This document shows positions 36,584 through 45,892 of a stretch of DNA of 64,000 bases, piece after piece. A program made the position numbers and the translations under genes. Numbering within the stretch: the first letter of the stretch is position 1; each line of letters begins with the position of its first letter. The notes below the pieces were generated by a model. That model was not told the DNA's origin. It worked only from the letters and a program-made list of their open reading frames with translations, and made no database searches. The DNA is from Bradyrhizobium sp. U87765 SZCCT0048 (GTDB taxonomy: Bacteria > Pseudomonadota > Alphaproteobacteria > Rhizobiales > Xanthobacteraceae): positions 2,356,001 through 2,420,000 of the forward strand of contig NZ_JAFCMM010000001.1 of NCBI RefSeq assembly GCF_018131225.1, in the 5' to 3' direction.

Positions 36584-38197
36584 CTAGTTGGCGCCAGCGG
36601 CGCGCGCCAGCGCCGCATCGAGCGCCGCACGGGTCGGATGGCGAAAACGCGCGGCGACGTAGCCGTCGGGGCGCAGCAGATAGGCCGTTCCGGGCGCCGC
36701 ATCATAGCGCTTTTTCGCAAGGCCCGCGTGGTCGGTCAGACCTTCGCCACCGATCCGGATCACGCCGACGCCTTCGGGAACTGGAGCCGCCTGACCGTTG
36801 GCGAATTCCAGCACGGTGAAGCGGCGACCTGCGGCGATGAACGCGTCGGTGAGGTACGTCGCCTTGCCGTCGTGCGCGACGAGCGGCGCGTCCAGCATCG
36901 AGGCACCGGGGACGACACCGCCATTCCAGCGATCGGCATCCGGCGTCGACAACAGCGTGTCGTAGACCGACGGCACCGACAGGCGTCCGCCATTGACCAT
37001 GCGCTTGCCGAAATCGGTATCCCGGGCAAGCGCCAGCACAGCGCGACGCAACCGCTCCTCCTCGCGTGAGGTCGGCGCCATGAAATCGGTGGCGCGTGTG
37101 GATTCGCGAATGTTCTCGTCCGCTGCCGCGCTGCGCTCGACATGATAGCTGTCGAGAAGCGCAGCGGATGCGCGCCCATCCAGCACCAGCGACAGCTTCC
37201 AGGCGAGGTTCTCGGCATCCTCGAGCCCCGAGTTGGCGCCACGCGCGCCGAACGGCGACACCTGATGGGCGGAATCGCCCGCGAACACAACCCGGCCGTG
37301 GACGAAGCGATCCATGCGCCGGCACTGGAATTTATAGAGCGAAATCCATTCGAAATCGAAGTTGTCATGACCGAGCATGCGCGTGATGCGCGGACGGACA
37401 TTCTCCGGCAGCTTCTCGACCGCGGGGTCGGCATCCGGGCTGAGCTGCAGGTCGATGCGCCAGACGTTGTCGGGCTGCCGGTGCAAAAGCGCGGAGCGAC
37501 CGGCGTGGAACGGCGGATCGAACCAGAACCAGCGCTCGGTGGGGAAATCCGCCGTCATCTTGACGTCGGCAATCAGGAACTGATCCTCGAACACCTTACC
37601 GGCGAATTCGGCGCCAACCATGCTGCGCAGCGACGAGCGCGCACCGTCGCAGGCGATCAGATGCGATGCGGACAGACGATATGCGCCTTCAGGCGTCTCG
37701 ATGGTCACGACCACATGGTCGTTGCGCTGTTCGAGCGCGGTGACCTTGTTGCGCCAGCGCAGGCTGATGCCGGGAAGCTGCGCGGCACGGTCGACCAGAT
37801 ACGCCTCGGCGTAGAACTGCTGCAGATTGATGAAGGCCGGCATCTTGTGGCCGTCCTCGGGCAGCAGATTGAACTGGTAGAGTTGGGACGCGCCGTGGAA
37901 AATCCGGCCGACATTCCACACCACGCCCTTGTCGACCATGCGACCGCCGACGCCGAGCCGATCCCAATATTCCAACGAACGCTTGGAAAAGCAGATCGCG
38001 CGAGACCCCTCGCCGATACGGTCGGCGTCGTCGAGCAGCACCACCGGATGGCCGCGCTCGGCAAGATCGATGGCGAAGGACAGCCCGACGGGACCGGCGC
38101 CGATCACGACAACCGGGTGATGGGCGACCGCCGTGGCCGCACGGTCCTGGTCCGGATGTCGCTGATAGCCGAATTGGGTCGCTGCACCACCGGTCAT
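36584..38197 (-). CDS. mhaA: FAD-dependent aromatic hydroxylase, probable 3-hydroxyphenylacetate 6-hydroxylase
   Basis: The 537-residue protein is a class A flavin monooxygenase of the PheA/MhpA group: FAD site VVVIGAGPVGLSFAIDLAERG (about 30-50), the DG motif in IACDGARSSLR, the GD motif GRVVFAGDSAHQVSPFGARGANSGLEDAENLAWKL, and a C-terminal thioredoxin-like domain. It is the first gene of the homogentisate operon. Homogentisate as product of 3-hydroxyphenylacetate 6-hydroxylation makes MhaA the best guess; a 3-(3-hydroxyphenyl)propionate or 4-hydroxybenzoate-type hydroxylase is possible. The ATG at 38197 follows a GTG at 38200 in the same frame and is preferred because GGGAGGG lies just upstream. 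Confidence 0.8.
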   Translation of the reverse strand: MTGGAATQFGYQRHPDQDRAATAVAHHPVVVIGAGPVGLSFAIDLAERGHPVVLLDDADRIGEGSRAICFSKRSLEYWDRLGVGGRMVDKGVVWNVGRIFHGASQLYQFNLLPEDGHKMPAFINLQQFYAEAYLVDRAAQLPGISLRWRNKVTALEQRNDHVVVTIETPEGAYRLSASHLIACDGARSSLRSMVGAEFAGKVFEDQFLIADVKMTADFPTERWFWFDPPFHAGRSALLHRQPDNVWRIDLQLSPDADPAVEKLPENVRPRITRMLGHDNFDFEWISLYKFQCRRMDRFVHGRVVFAGDSAHQVSPFGARGANSGLEDAENLAWKLSLVLDGRASAALLDSYHVERSAAADENIRESTRATDFMAPTSREEERLRRAVLALARDTDFGKRMVNGGRLSVPSVYDTLLSTPDADRWNGGVVPGASMLDAPLVAHDGKATYLTDAFIAAGRRFTVLEFANGQAAPVPEGVGVIRIGGEGLTDHAGLAKKRYDAAPGTAYLLRPDGYVAARFRHPTRAALDAALARAAGAN

Positions 38198-38266
38198 CAC
38201 GCCCTCCCGCTTGCTTCACTCTTATCGTGTGATTGTGCTGGCGCTTTCGGGCGCCGGACGCTAAAT

Positions 38267-38284
38267 TAGTCTCACGTGCAACTA
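38267..38284. promoter_or_regulatory. Candidate MarR operator in the mhaA-marR divergent spacer
   Basis: TAGTctCACGTGcaACTA is an 18-base dyad (7 of 9 pairs matched, mismatches at two central-flanking positions) centred on CACGTG, 67 bases upstream of mhaA and about 210 bases from marR. It lies in an AT-rich patch (CTAAATTAGT ... ACTATATACG) that could overlap the mhaA promoter. MarR proteins usually bind 16-20-base dyads of this kind. Inferred from symmetry and position. Confidence 0.6.
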
Positions 38285-38493
38285 TATACGCTTCAGCCTC
38301 GGGTGCCGTCAACTGCGGAGGCTATCCCATGCACCATCGCTTGACAGGACGGCTGGAACCACTTTCGAATTCAGCGCGCCCCTGATTTCGATTGAGGACG
38401 AATCCGAACTGTCGTGCGACGAATGCTGCGGAACCAGGAAACTGCCCGTCATGCCTTGCGGCAAGGCCGGGCTTCTGCCGTGAGATCGTGGCC

Positions 38494-38979
38494 ATGACCA
38501 AGCTCGACCTGCTGAAATTCGTGCCGTTCCGGATGAACCGGCTGTCCGCCGCGATCAGTACGGCGCTTTCGAGTGAATACCGCGACCGCTACGGCATCGA
38601 GGTGCCGGAATGGCGGGTGATCGCGACACTGGGCTTTCGCGAAGAGCCCTGCACGGCCCAGTTCGTCGTCCAGCACACCAGCACCCATAAATCGACCATC
38701 AGCCGGGCGGTGACCAGTCTGCTCGAAAAGGGCCTGATCGAGCGGATCGAGAACCCGGTCGACCGGCGCGAATATGCCCTCCAGCTGTCAGCGGACGGCA
38801 GAGTCGTCTACGAAGGCCTGATTCCACGGCTGTTGAACCGGGAGCGGGAGATCCTGTCCGCCCTCGCTCCCGCCGAACTGCGCCAGTTCGAGGCGATCCT
38901 GTCGAAGATTGAAAAAAGCCTGGACCTCGTCCAGGCGGACGACCCGCCGTCGACGCCGAGGGACCTCGAGCGGGCCTGA
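38494..38979 (+). CDS. MarR-family regulator of the aromatic operon
   Basis: The 161-residue protein has the MarR winged helix: EWRVIATLGFREEPCTAQFVVQHTSTHKSTISRAVTSLLEKGLIER and the wing ENPVDRREYALQLSADGR. The ATG at 38494 gives a normal MarR length; an earlier in-frame start at 38392 adds an implausible N-terminus. It is divergent from mhaA with a palindrome between, so it is probably a repressor relieved by an aromatic acid or its CoA thioester. The C-terminus is unusually rich in Asp and Pro (QADDPPSTPRDLERA). Confidence 0.88.
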   Translation: MTKLDLLKFVPFRMNRLSAAISTALSSEYRDRYGIEVPEWRVIATLGFREEPCTAQFVVQHTSTHKSTISRAVTSLLEKGLIERIENPVDRREYALQLSADGRVVYEGLIPRLLNREREILSALAPAELRQFEAILSKIEKSLDLVQADDPPSTPRDLERA

Positions 38980-39192
38980 CCCGGCCTTCCCTTTCAATTC
39001 GCCCTGCCCGCCCGATTCCGCCTGCCGCGGCCGGGGCGGGCCGAAATGCCACGGCCGGCGCCTCGCAACTGTTGCGGTCCTGTTCATAAAATAGCCGATA
39101 AGGGTTTCAAACTCGGGATACTTTCCAAGTTCCCGGCGTTAATCTCCCTGGGCGTCGGCGCCCCACCCTGCCAGCTCAACAGAACAGGCCCC
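38980..39192. other. Spacer between marR and the PPP operon
   Basis: These 213 bases hold a GC hairpin, GCCCGCCC (39006-39013) with GGGCGGGC (39034-39041), that may end marR transcription although no T run follows. The rest, including the less GC-rich TGTTCATAAAATAGCCGATAAG area near 39080-39105, probably carries the promoter for the sugar-phosphate operon. No gene was identified. Confidence 0.4.
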
Positions 39193-42036
39193 ATGAATCC
39201 CATCAAAGCGCTTCAAAAGCACGGCCAGGCAATCTGGCTCGACTTCCTGGCCCGGAACTTCATTGCCCATGGGGATCTCAAAGGCCTGATCGACCAGGAT
39301 GGGGTCCGGGGCGTGACCTCGAACCCGTCGATCTTCGAAAAAGCCATCGCCGGGAGCACCGAATACGATCAGGCGATCGCCCGCCTCCTCGGAGAGCGCG
39401 ACCGCTCCGTCGGCGACCTCTACGAGACGCTGGCGGTCGAAGACATTCAGAACGCCGCCGACGTGTTGCGGCCGGTCTATGACGCCCTTCATGGCGATGA
39501 CGGTTATGTCAGCCTCGAGGTGTCGCCCTATCTCGCCCGCGACACCGCCGGCACCATCGCCGAGGCGGAGCGGCTGTGGCGCGCCGTGCGCCGCGACAAC
39601 CTGATGATCAAGGTGCCGGGCACGCCGGAAGGCCTGCCGGCCATCGAAGCGCTGATCGCTCAGGGCATCAACGTCAACGTGACGCTGCTGTTCTCCCAGC
39701 AACTCTATGCCAGCGTGCTCGATGCCTACATCGCCGGCCTCGAAAAATGGGTTGCCGGCGGCGGCGATCCCAAGCGGATCGCGAGTGTCGCGAGTTTCTT
39801 CGTCAGCCGCATCGACAGCGCGGTCGACAAGGACCTCGACGGCAAGATCGCGGCGGCCAACGACGCCGACAAGAAGGCGGCGCTCGAGGCGCTCAAGGGC
39901 AAGGTGGCGATCGCCAACGCCAAGCTCGCCTATCAGCACTACAGGAACGTGATCGCCACCGAGCGCTGGGCGAAGCTTGCCGAGAAGGGCGCGCGGGTGC
40001 AGCGCCTGCTGTGGGCGTCGACCGGCACCAAGAACAAGGCCTACAGCGACGTGCTGTACGTCGAGGAACTGATCGGCCAGGACACCGTCAACACCGTCCC
40101 GCCGGCGACGCTCGATGCCTTCCGTGACCACGGCAAGCTGCGCGACAGTCTCGAAGAAAACGTGCCGGAGGCCGAGCGCGTGCTCGCCGAACTGGCACGC
40201 GCCGGCATTTCGCTGGAGGCAATCACCGACCGTCTGGTCGAGGAAGGCGTGACACTCTTCGCCGAAGCCTTCGACAAGCTGCTCGGCGCGGTCGCCCACA
40301 AGCGTGCGACACTGCTGTCCGCACGCATCGACGGCCAGTCGATCCGCCTCGCGCCCGACGTCGAGGCGCCGTTCAGGAAGCTCGCCGACACATGGCGCGC
40401 GGGCGGCCTGATCCGCAGCCTGTGGGCGCGTGATGCCGCGGTATGGACCGGACAGGACGAAGCCAAGTGGCTCGGCTGGCTCGATGCGGTCACCCACGGG
40501 CAGGCCGATCTGTCGCGCTATCAGGCGTTCGCCCAATGGGTGCGGTTGCAGGGCTTCACCGACGCGGTGGTGCTGGGCATGGGTGGCTCCAGTCTCGGCC
40601 CCGAGGTTATCGCCACGACCTTCGGCCATGTCGCTGGCTTCCCCAGGCTCACGATTCTGGATTCCACCGACCCGGCGCAGATCCGACGCACCGAAGCGTC
40701 GATCAAGCTCGCCACCACGCTGTTCATCGTGTCCAGCAAGTCCGGCGGCACCACCGAGCCCAACGCGCTGATGGACTATTTCTTCGCGAGGGTCGGCGAA
40801 AGCCAGGGCGACAAGGCCGGCCAGCATTTCGTGGCCGTCACCGATCCGGGATCGTCGCTGGAAAAGACCGCCAGGACCCGCGGCTTCGCCCACGTATTCC
40901 ATGGCGATCCCAGCATTGGCGGTCGCTATTCCGTGCTGTCGCCGTTCGGCCTCGTGCCGGCCGCCGCCACCGGGCTTGATCTCGGCCGTTTTCTCGAGGC
41001 CGCGGCCAGCATGGTGCGAGCCTGTGGACCCGACGTACCGCCGGACGAGAATCCCGGCGTACAGCTTGGCTTGGCGCTCGGCGCCGCCGCCCTGCTCGGC
41101 AAAGACAAGGTCACGCTGACCGCATCGGCAGAGATCGGCGACTTCGGCGCCTGGGTCGAGCAGCTCATCGCCGAATCGACCGGCAAGAACGGCAAGGCGC
41201 TGATCCCGCTGGAGGGAGAGACCCTCGGCACGCCGGAAGTATACGGCCATGACCGTGTCTTCGTCGATCTCAGCCTCAAGGACGATCACGCCCGAGAGGC
41301 CACGCTCGCCGCACTGGAAAAGGCCGGCCATCCGGTGGTGCGGATCGCGGTGACCGATCCGCTGCACATCGGCCAGGAGTTCTTCCGTTTCGAGATCGCG
41401 ACCGCGGTCGCCGGCGCCGTCATCGGCATCAACCCGTTCGACCAGCCCGACGTCGAGGCCGCCAAGGTCAAGACGCGCGAATTGACCGCCGCGTTTGAGA
41501 GCACCGGCGCTTTGCCAGCGGAGACCGCCGTCGTCACCGACGGCACCATCGCCATCTACACCGATGCGGCGAACGCCGCCGCGTTGCGCAAGGCCGGCGC
41601 CGATGGCAGCGTCGCGTCCTGGCTCAAGGCGCATTTCGGCCGGATCAAGTCCGGCGACTATGCCGCCTTGCTCGCCTATGTCGACCGCGACGATGCCCAC
41701 ATTGCGGCCGCGCACGCGTTGCGCATGGCGATCAGGGATCGCAGGCATGTCGCGACCTGCGTCGGCTTCGGTCCGCGCTTCCTGCACTCCACCGGCCAGG
41801 CCTACAAGGGCGGCCCCGACAGCGGCGTGTTCCTGCAGATCACGGCCGACGATACCGCCGACCTTGCCGTGCCCGGCCACAAGGCGAGCTTTGGTGTCAT
41901 CAAGGCGGCGCAGGCGCGCGGCGACTTCGACGTCCTGACCGAACGCGGCCGCCGGGCGTTGCGGCTGCACATCAAAGGGGACCTCGCCAAGGGGCTCGCA
42001 GCCATCCGTGACGCCGCCGATAGCGCGCTTTCGTAA
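39193..42036 (+). CDS. Bifunctional transaldolase / glucose-6-phosphate isomerase
   Basis: The 947-residue fusion has a transaldolase domain (about 1-370; Schiff-base Lys140 in NLMIKVPGT, VTSNPSIFEK) joined to a phosphoglucose isomerase domain (about 400-947; GMGGSSLGPEV, SSKSGGTTEPN). It combines a pentose-phosphate step with G6P/F6P interconversion in one polypeptide. Such fusions are known in Alphaproteobacteria and some other bacteria. The start at 39193 gives the transaldolase N-terminus MNPIKALQKHGQ; the upstream in-frame extension from 39046 is not protein-like. The next gene, gnd, follows after 15 bases. Confidence 0.95.
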   Translation: MNPIKALQKHGQAIWLDFLARNFIAHGDLKGLIDQDGVRGVTSNPSIFEKAIAGSTEYDQAIARLLGERDRSVGDLYETLAVEDIQNAADVLRPVYDALHGDDGYVSLEVSPYLARDTAGTIAEAERLWRAVRRDNLMIKVPGTPEGLPAIEALIAQGINVNVTLLFSQQLYASVLDAYIAGLEKWVAGGGDPKRIASVASFFVSRIDSAVDKDLDGKIAAANDADKKAALEALKGKVAIANAKLAYQHYRNVIATERWAKLAEKGARVQRLLWASTGTKNKAYSDVLYVEELIGQDTVNTVPPATLDAFRDHGKLRDSLEENVPEAERVLAELARAGISLEAITDRLVEEGVTLFAEAFDKLLGAVAHKRATLLSARIDGQSIRLAPDVEAPFRKLADTWRAGGLIRSLWARDAAVWTGQDEAKWLGWLDAVTHGQADLSRYQAFAQWVRLQGFTDAVVLGMGGSSLGPEVIATTFGHVAGFPRLTILDSTDPAQIRRTEASIKLATTLFIVSSKSGGTTEPNALMDYFFARVGESQGDKAGQHFVAVTDPGSSLEKTARTRGFAHVFHGDPSIGGRYSVLSPFGLVPAAATGLDLGRFLEAAASMVRACGPDVPPDENPGVQLGLALGAAALLGKDKVTLTASAEIGDFGAWVEQLIAESTGKNGKALIPLEGETLGTPEVYGHDRVFVDLSLKDDHAREATLAALEKAGHPVVRIAVTDPLHIGQEFFRFEIATAVAGAVIGINPFDQPDVEAAKVKTRELTAAFESTGALPAETAVVTDGTIAIYTDAANAAALRKAGADGSVASWLKAHFGRIKSGDYAALLAYVDRDDAHIAAAHALRMAIRDRRHVATCVGFGPRFLHSTGQAYKGGPDSGVFLQITADDTADLAVPGHKASFGVIKAAQARGDFDVLTERGRRALRLHIKGDLAKGLAAIRDAADSALS

Positions 42037-42051
42037 CCAGGACAGAGCAAG

Positions 42052-43038
42052 ATGCAGATCGGCCTCGTCGGCCTCGGACGCATGGGCGGCAACATCACGC
42101 GTCGCCTCATCACCAGGGGCCAGCACCAGGTGGTGGTGTACGACCAGAACCCCAAGGCGGTCGGCGACCTCGCCGCCGCCGGCGCCGCGGCCAGCGGCTC
42201 GCTCGAAGACCTCGTCAGGAAACTGCGGGCGCCGCGGGTGGTATGGGTGATGCTGCCCGCGGGCACGATCACCGAAAACACGATCACGACCCTCGCCTCG
42301 CTCCTGTCTCCCGGCGACACCATCATCGATGGCGGCAACACCTTCTGGCAGGACGACATCCGCCGCGCGCGAACGCTCAGGGACAAAGACCTCCACTATG
42401 TCGACGTCGGTACCAGCGGCGGCGTGTGGGGCCTGGAGCGTGGCTACTGCATGATGATCGGTGGCGAGAAGGCCATCGTCGATCGCCTCGACCCGATCTT
42501 CGCCACCCTGGCGCCTGGCGCCGGCGCGATCCCGCGCACGCCGGGCCGCGATGGCCGCGACCCGCGCGTCGAGCAGGGCTACGTCCACGCCGGCCCCAGC
42601 GGTGCCGGCCACTTCGTCAAGATGATCCATAACGGCATCGAGTACGGCGTGATGCAGGCCTATGCCGAGGGCTTCGACATCCTCAAGAACGCCGGCATCG
42701 ACGCACTGCCCAAAGAACACCGCTTCGACATCGACGTCGCTGATGTCGCGGAGGTGTGGCGGCGCGGCAGCGTGATCACCTCGTGGCTGCTCGACCTGAC
42801 CGCAACCGCCCTCGCCGGCAACCCGACGCTCGAAGCGTACTCCGGCTTCGTCGAGGATTCCGGCGAAGGCCGCTGGACCATCGAAGCGGCGATCAGCGAG
42901 GCGGTGCCGGCGGAAGCGATCACCGCAGCGCTCTATGCCCGTTTCCGCTCGCGCAAGGACCACACCTTCGCCGAAAAGATCCTTTCGGCAATGCGGCATG
43001 GCTTCGGCGGCCATGTCGAGCCTCCGAAAGCCACCTGA
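42052..43038 (+). CDS. gnd: 6-phosphogluconate dehydrogenase, decarboxylating (short YqeC-type)
   Basis: The 328-residue enzyme is the short form of 6-phosphogluconate dehydrogenase. Motifs are [13 protein letters not shown] (NAD(P) site, 5-17), [32 protein letters not shown] and the active-site [16 protein letters not shown] with catalytic Lys and His-Asn. It oxidises 6-phosphogluconate to ribulose 5-phosphate. The short form is often NAD-preferring, which cannot be read here. It sits between tal-pgi and zwf. Confidence 0.93.
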   Translation: MQIGLVGLGRMGGNITRRLITRGQHQVVVYDQNPKAVGDLAAAGAAASGSLEDLVRKLRAPRVVWVMLPAGTITENTITTLASLLSPGDTIIDGGNTFWQDDIRRARTLRDKDLHYVDVGTSGGVWGLERGYCMMIGGEKAIVDRLDPIFATLAPGAGAIPRTPGRDGRDPRVEQGYVHAGPSGAGHFVKMIHNGIEYGVMQAYAEGFDILKNAGIDALPKEHRFDIDVADVAEVWRRGSVITSWLLDLTATALAGNPTLEAYSGFVEDSGEGRWTIEAAISEAVPAEAITAALYARFRSRKDHTFAEKILSAMRHGFGGHVEPPKAT

Positions 43039-43075
43039 CACCCGCCGTCAACCTGCGAGGCCGACCAGAATTCCC

Positions 43076-44593
43076 ATGAGCTCAGACACGACCGCGAAGC
43101 CGAAAATTCCGGACCCCTGCTGTTTCGTCATCTTCGGCGTGACCGGCGACCTGGCCCACCGTCTGGTGACGCCCGCGCTCTACAACCTCGCCGAGGCCGG
43201 CCTGTTGCCAGACCAGTTCTGCGTCGTCGGCGTCACCCGCACCGAGATGCAGAGCAGTTCGCTGCGCGACGACCTGCTAGGCGCTCTCAACAAGTTCGCG
43301 ACCCGCCCCATTGACAAGGGCATCGCCGGCAAGCTTTTCGACTGCGTCACCAGCGTCCATGCCGATCCCCGCGACCACGGCTCGTTCGACCGCCTCAAGG
43401 CCCATCTCGACGATATCGCCAAGCGCGGCATCCACAACGTGCTGTTCTACATGGCGGTGCCGCCGACCGCCTTCAAACCGATCAGCGAGGAACTCGGACG
43501 CACTGGCCTGCTGCGCGAAGAGAACGGCGGCTGGCGCCGCCTCGTCATCGAGAAGCCGTTCGGCACCGATCTCGCATCGGCGCAACAGCTCAATCACGAT
43601 CTGCTGCGGATCGTCGACGAACACCAGATTTACCGGATCGATCATTATCTCGGCAAGGAGACGGTGCAGAACATCCTGGTGTTCCGCTTCGCCAACGGCA
43701 TGTTCGAGCCGATCTGGAATCGCAACCATATCGACCATGTCCAGATCACCGTGTCGGAGATGCTGGACGTCGGCCGCCGCGGCAGCTTCTACGACGCCAC
43801 CGGCGCGATGCGCGACATGGTGCCGAACCATCTGTTCCAGTTGCTGTCGCTGGTGACCATGGAGCCGCCGTCGCGCTTCGACGCCCATTCGGTGCGCTCG
43901 GAAAAAGGCGAAGTGCTGTCGGCGATCCAGATCCAGACGCCGGAAGAGGCCCTGCACAATTCGGTACGCGGCCAGTATGTCGCCGGACGCAGCGGCGACA
44001 AGCCCATCGCCGACTATCGCAGCACGCCAGATGTCGATCCGGCGAGCGTCACCGAGACCTACGCGGCGATGAAGCTGACCATCGACAACTGGCGCTGGGC
44101 CGGCGTGCCGTTCTATCTGCGCACCGGCAAGGCGCTGACCTCGAAGCGCACCGAGGTCGCGATCCGCTTCAAGCAGGCGCCGTTCTCGATGTTCCGCGCC
44201 ACCGAGGTCGAGCGGTTGTCGCAGAACTACCTCGTGATCGGCATCGAGCCGACCGAGAGCATCACCCTGCAGTTCAACACCAAGGTGCCAGGCCCCACCG
44301 TCGCCATCGACGGCGTCGAGATGCGTTTCAAGTACAAGGACTACTTCAAGGCGGCGCCGAGCACCGGCTACGAGACGCTGATCTACGACTGCATGATCGG
44401 CGACAACATCCTGTTCCAGCGCGCCGACAGCGTCGAAGCCGGCTGGCAGGCCGTGCAGCCATTCCTGGACGCCTGGCAGCGTGCCGGAGGCGACGGCCTT
44501 GCACTCTATCGGGCCGGCACCGATGGCCCTCGCGAGGCGCACAGCCTGATCGAACGCGACGGCCGCCGCTGGCGCAGGCTCGACGGCGAATGA
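43076..44593 (+). CDS. zwf: Glucose-6-phosphate 1-dehydrogenase
   Basis: The 505-residue enzyme oxidises glucose 6-phosphate to 6-phosphogluconolactone and makes NADPH. The nucleotide site is FGVTGDLAHR (about 17-26), and the active-site block RIDHYLGKETVQN holds the catalytic His and Lys. VIEKPFGTD and the C-terminal QFNTKVPG are family-typical. The ATG at 43076 is used; the frame opens upstream inside gnd. It is followed by pgl with a four-base overlap (ATGA), so lactone formation and hydrolysis are coupled. Confidence 0.97.
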   Translation: MSSDTTAKPKIPDPCCFVIFGVTGDLAHRLVTPALYNLAEAGLLPDQFCVVGVTRTEMQSSSLRDDLLGALNKFATRPIDKGIAGKLFDCVTSVHADPRDHGSFDRLKAHLDDIAKRGIHNVLFYMAVPPTAFKPISEELGRTGLLREENGGWRRLVIEKPFGTDLASAQQLNHDLLRIVDEHQIYRIDHYLGKETVQNILVFRFANGMFEPIWNRNHIDHVQITVSEMLDVGRRGSFYDATGAMRDMVPNHLFQLLSLVTMEPPSRFDAHSVRSEKGEVLSAIQIQTPEEALHNSVRGQYVAGRSGDKPIADYRSTPDVDPASVTETYAAMKLTIDNWRWAGVPFYLRTGKALTSKRTEVAIRFKQAPFSMFRATEVERLSQNYLVIGIEPTESITLQFNTKVPGPTVAIDGVEMRFKYKDYFKAAPSTGYETLIYDCMIGDNILFQRADSVEAGWQAVQPFLDAWQRAGGDGLALYRAGTDGPREAHSLIERDGRRWRRLDGE

Positions 44594-45339
44594 CGGCGCC
44601 GGACCCGCGCCATGTCATCGTGCGCTCGGATCCGGCGGCGCTGGCGGAAGTCGCCGCGCAGCGGCTTGTCGACCGGATTGCAACCAGCGCGGTGCCCGCG
44701 GCGGTCTGCCTGACCGGCGGCTCGACGCCCAGGCGGCTCTATGAACTGCTCGCGACGCCTCCCTGGCGGGATCGGATTCCCTGGTCGCAGGTGCACTGGT
44801 TCATCGGCGACGACCGTTTCGTCGCGCAGGACGACCCCCTCAGCAATATCGGCATGGCGCGCCGCGCCTTTCTCGACACCTGCGCTGCGCCCGGCACCGT
44901 CCACGCCATTCCCACCGGCGCGGCGACGCCGGACGAAGCCGCCGACGGCTACGCGCGTACGCTGACGACTTTCCACGCCAGCCAGCGCGGCGGGCGACCG
45001 CTCTTCGATCTCGTGCTGCTCGGCATCGGCCCGGACGGCCACGTTGCCTCCCTGTTTCCCAACGACGCCGCGGCCCTCGCCGAGCGCCGCAAGTGGGTGG
45101 TCGGCGTGCCACGCGCCAATGTCTCGCCGTTCGTGCCGCGCGTCAGCCTGACCTTCACCAGCCTTGCGTCGACGTCAGAGATGCTGTTTGTGGTGGCTGG
45201 CCACGACAAGCAGGCTGTCCTGCAGCGGCTGATCGCCGGCGCCGACCTGCCCGCCGCCCATGCCCGCGCCAGCGATGGCGAGACGGTGTGGCTGATCGAC
45301 GAGGCGGCAAGACCCGCGAATCTGAACGTGACCACCTGA
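44590..45339 (+). CDS. pgl: 6-phosphogluconolactonase
   Basis: The 249-residue DevB-type lactonase hydrolyses 6-phosphogluconolactone. Motifs are CLTGGSTPRRLYELLA (about 38-53), WFIGDDRFV and LLGIGPDGHVASLFPN with the catalytic His. The length fits the family. It overlaps zwf by four bases and precedes gluconokinase by seven. The context leaves little doubt about function. Confidence 0.96.
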   Translation: MTAPDPRHVIVRSDPAALAEVAAQRLVDRIATSAVPAAVCLTGGSTPRRLYELLATPPWRDRIPWSQVHWFIGDDRFVAQDDPLSNIGMARRAFLDTCAAPGTVHAIPTGAATPDEAADGYARTLTTFHASQRGGRPLFDLVLLGIGPDGHVASLFPNDAAALAERRKWVVGVPRANVSPFVPRVSLTFTSLASTSEMLFVVAGHDKQAVLQRLIAGADLPAAHARASDGETVWLIDEAARPANLNVTT

Positions 45340-45346
45340 ACGATGC

Positions 45347-45892
45347 ATGATGACCGACCGGACGCCTGACCCTCTCGCCGCCATCATCCTGATGGGGGTG
45401 TCGGGCTCGGGCAAAAGCACCGTCGCCGCCGCTCTCGCGCAGCGGACCGGACTGACCTGCGCGGATGCCGACAGCTTCCATCCTGCGGCCAACATCGCCA
45501 GGATGTCCGCCGGCATCCCCCTGACCGACGACGATCGCTGGCCATGGCTGCGGGCCATCGCAGCCGCGATCGACAGCCATGCATCCCATGCGGCGGCGCC
45601 GCTGATCATCGCCTGTTCGGCGCTCAAGCGGACCTACCGCGATATTCTGGTTCACGGCCGCTCCGACGTGCGGATCGTCTACCTCAAGGGAACGCGCGAG
45701 CTGATCGCCAGTCGCCTCGCGGCGCGGCACGACCATTTCATGCCGCCGTCACTGCTCGACAGCCAGTTCGCCGCGCTCGAGGAGCCCGGTCCGGACGAGC
45801 CGGTGATCACGATCGCCGTCGACGCGAACGTCGACACCATCGTTGCCGCGATCATCGACGATCTCGGCCTTCCAGCGCGAGCCCCGTCATGA
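45347..45892 (+). CDS. gntK: Gluconokinase
   Basis: This 181-residue P-loop kinase phosphorylates gluconate to 6-phosphogluconate. Motifs are MGVSGSGKSTVA (Walker A, about 16-27), ADSFHPAANIARMSAGIPLTDDDRWPW and the lid CSALKRTYRDIL. Two adjacent ATG codons (45347, 45350) can start it. The overlap with the next gene is ATGA. With zwf, pgl and gnd it gives gluconate a direct entry to the pentose-phosphate and Entner-Doudoroff pathways. Confidence 0.95.
   Translation: MMTDRTPDPLAAIILMGVSGSGKSTVAAALAQRTGLTCADADSFHPAANIARMSAGIPLTDDDRWPWLRAIAAAIDSHASHAAAPLIIACSALKRTYRDILVHGRSDVRIVYLKGTRELIASRLAARHDHFMPPSLLDSQFAALEEPGPDEPVITIAVDANVDTIVAAIIDDLGLPARAPS

Noticed and set aside
39139..43041. 1300-codon open frame on the minus strand
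   Set aside because: It lies opposite the transaldolase-PGI and gnd genes, which have clear family motifs. The antisense product is Arg/Gly/Asp-rich with no domain; it reflects codon bias in GC-rich DNA.
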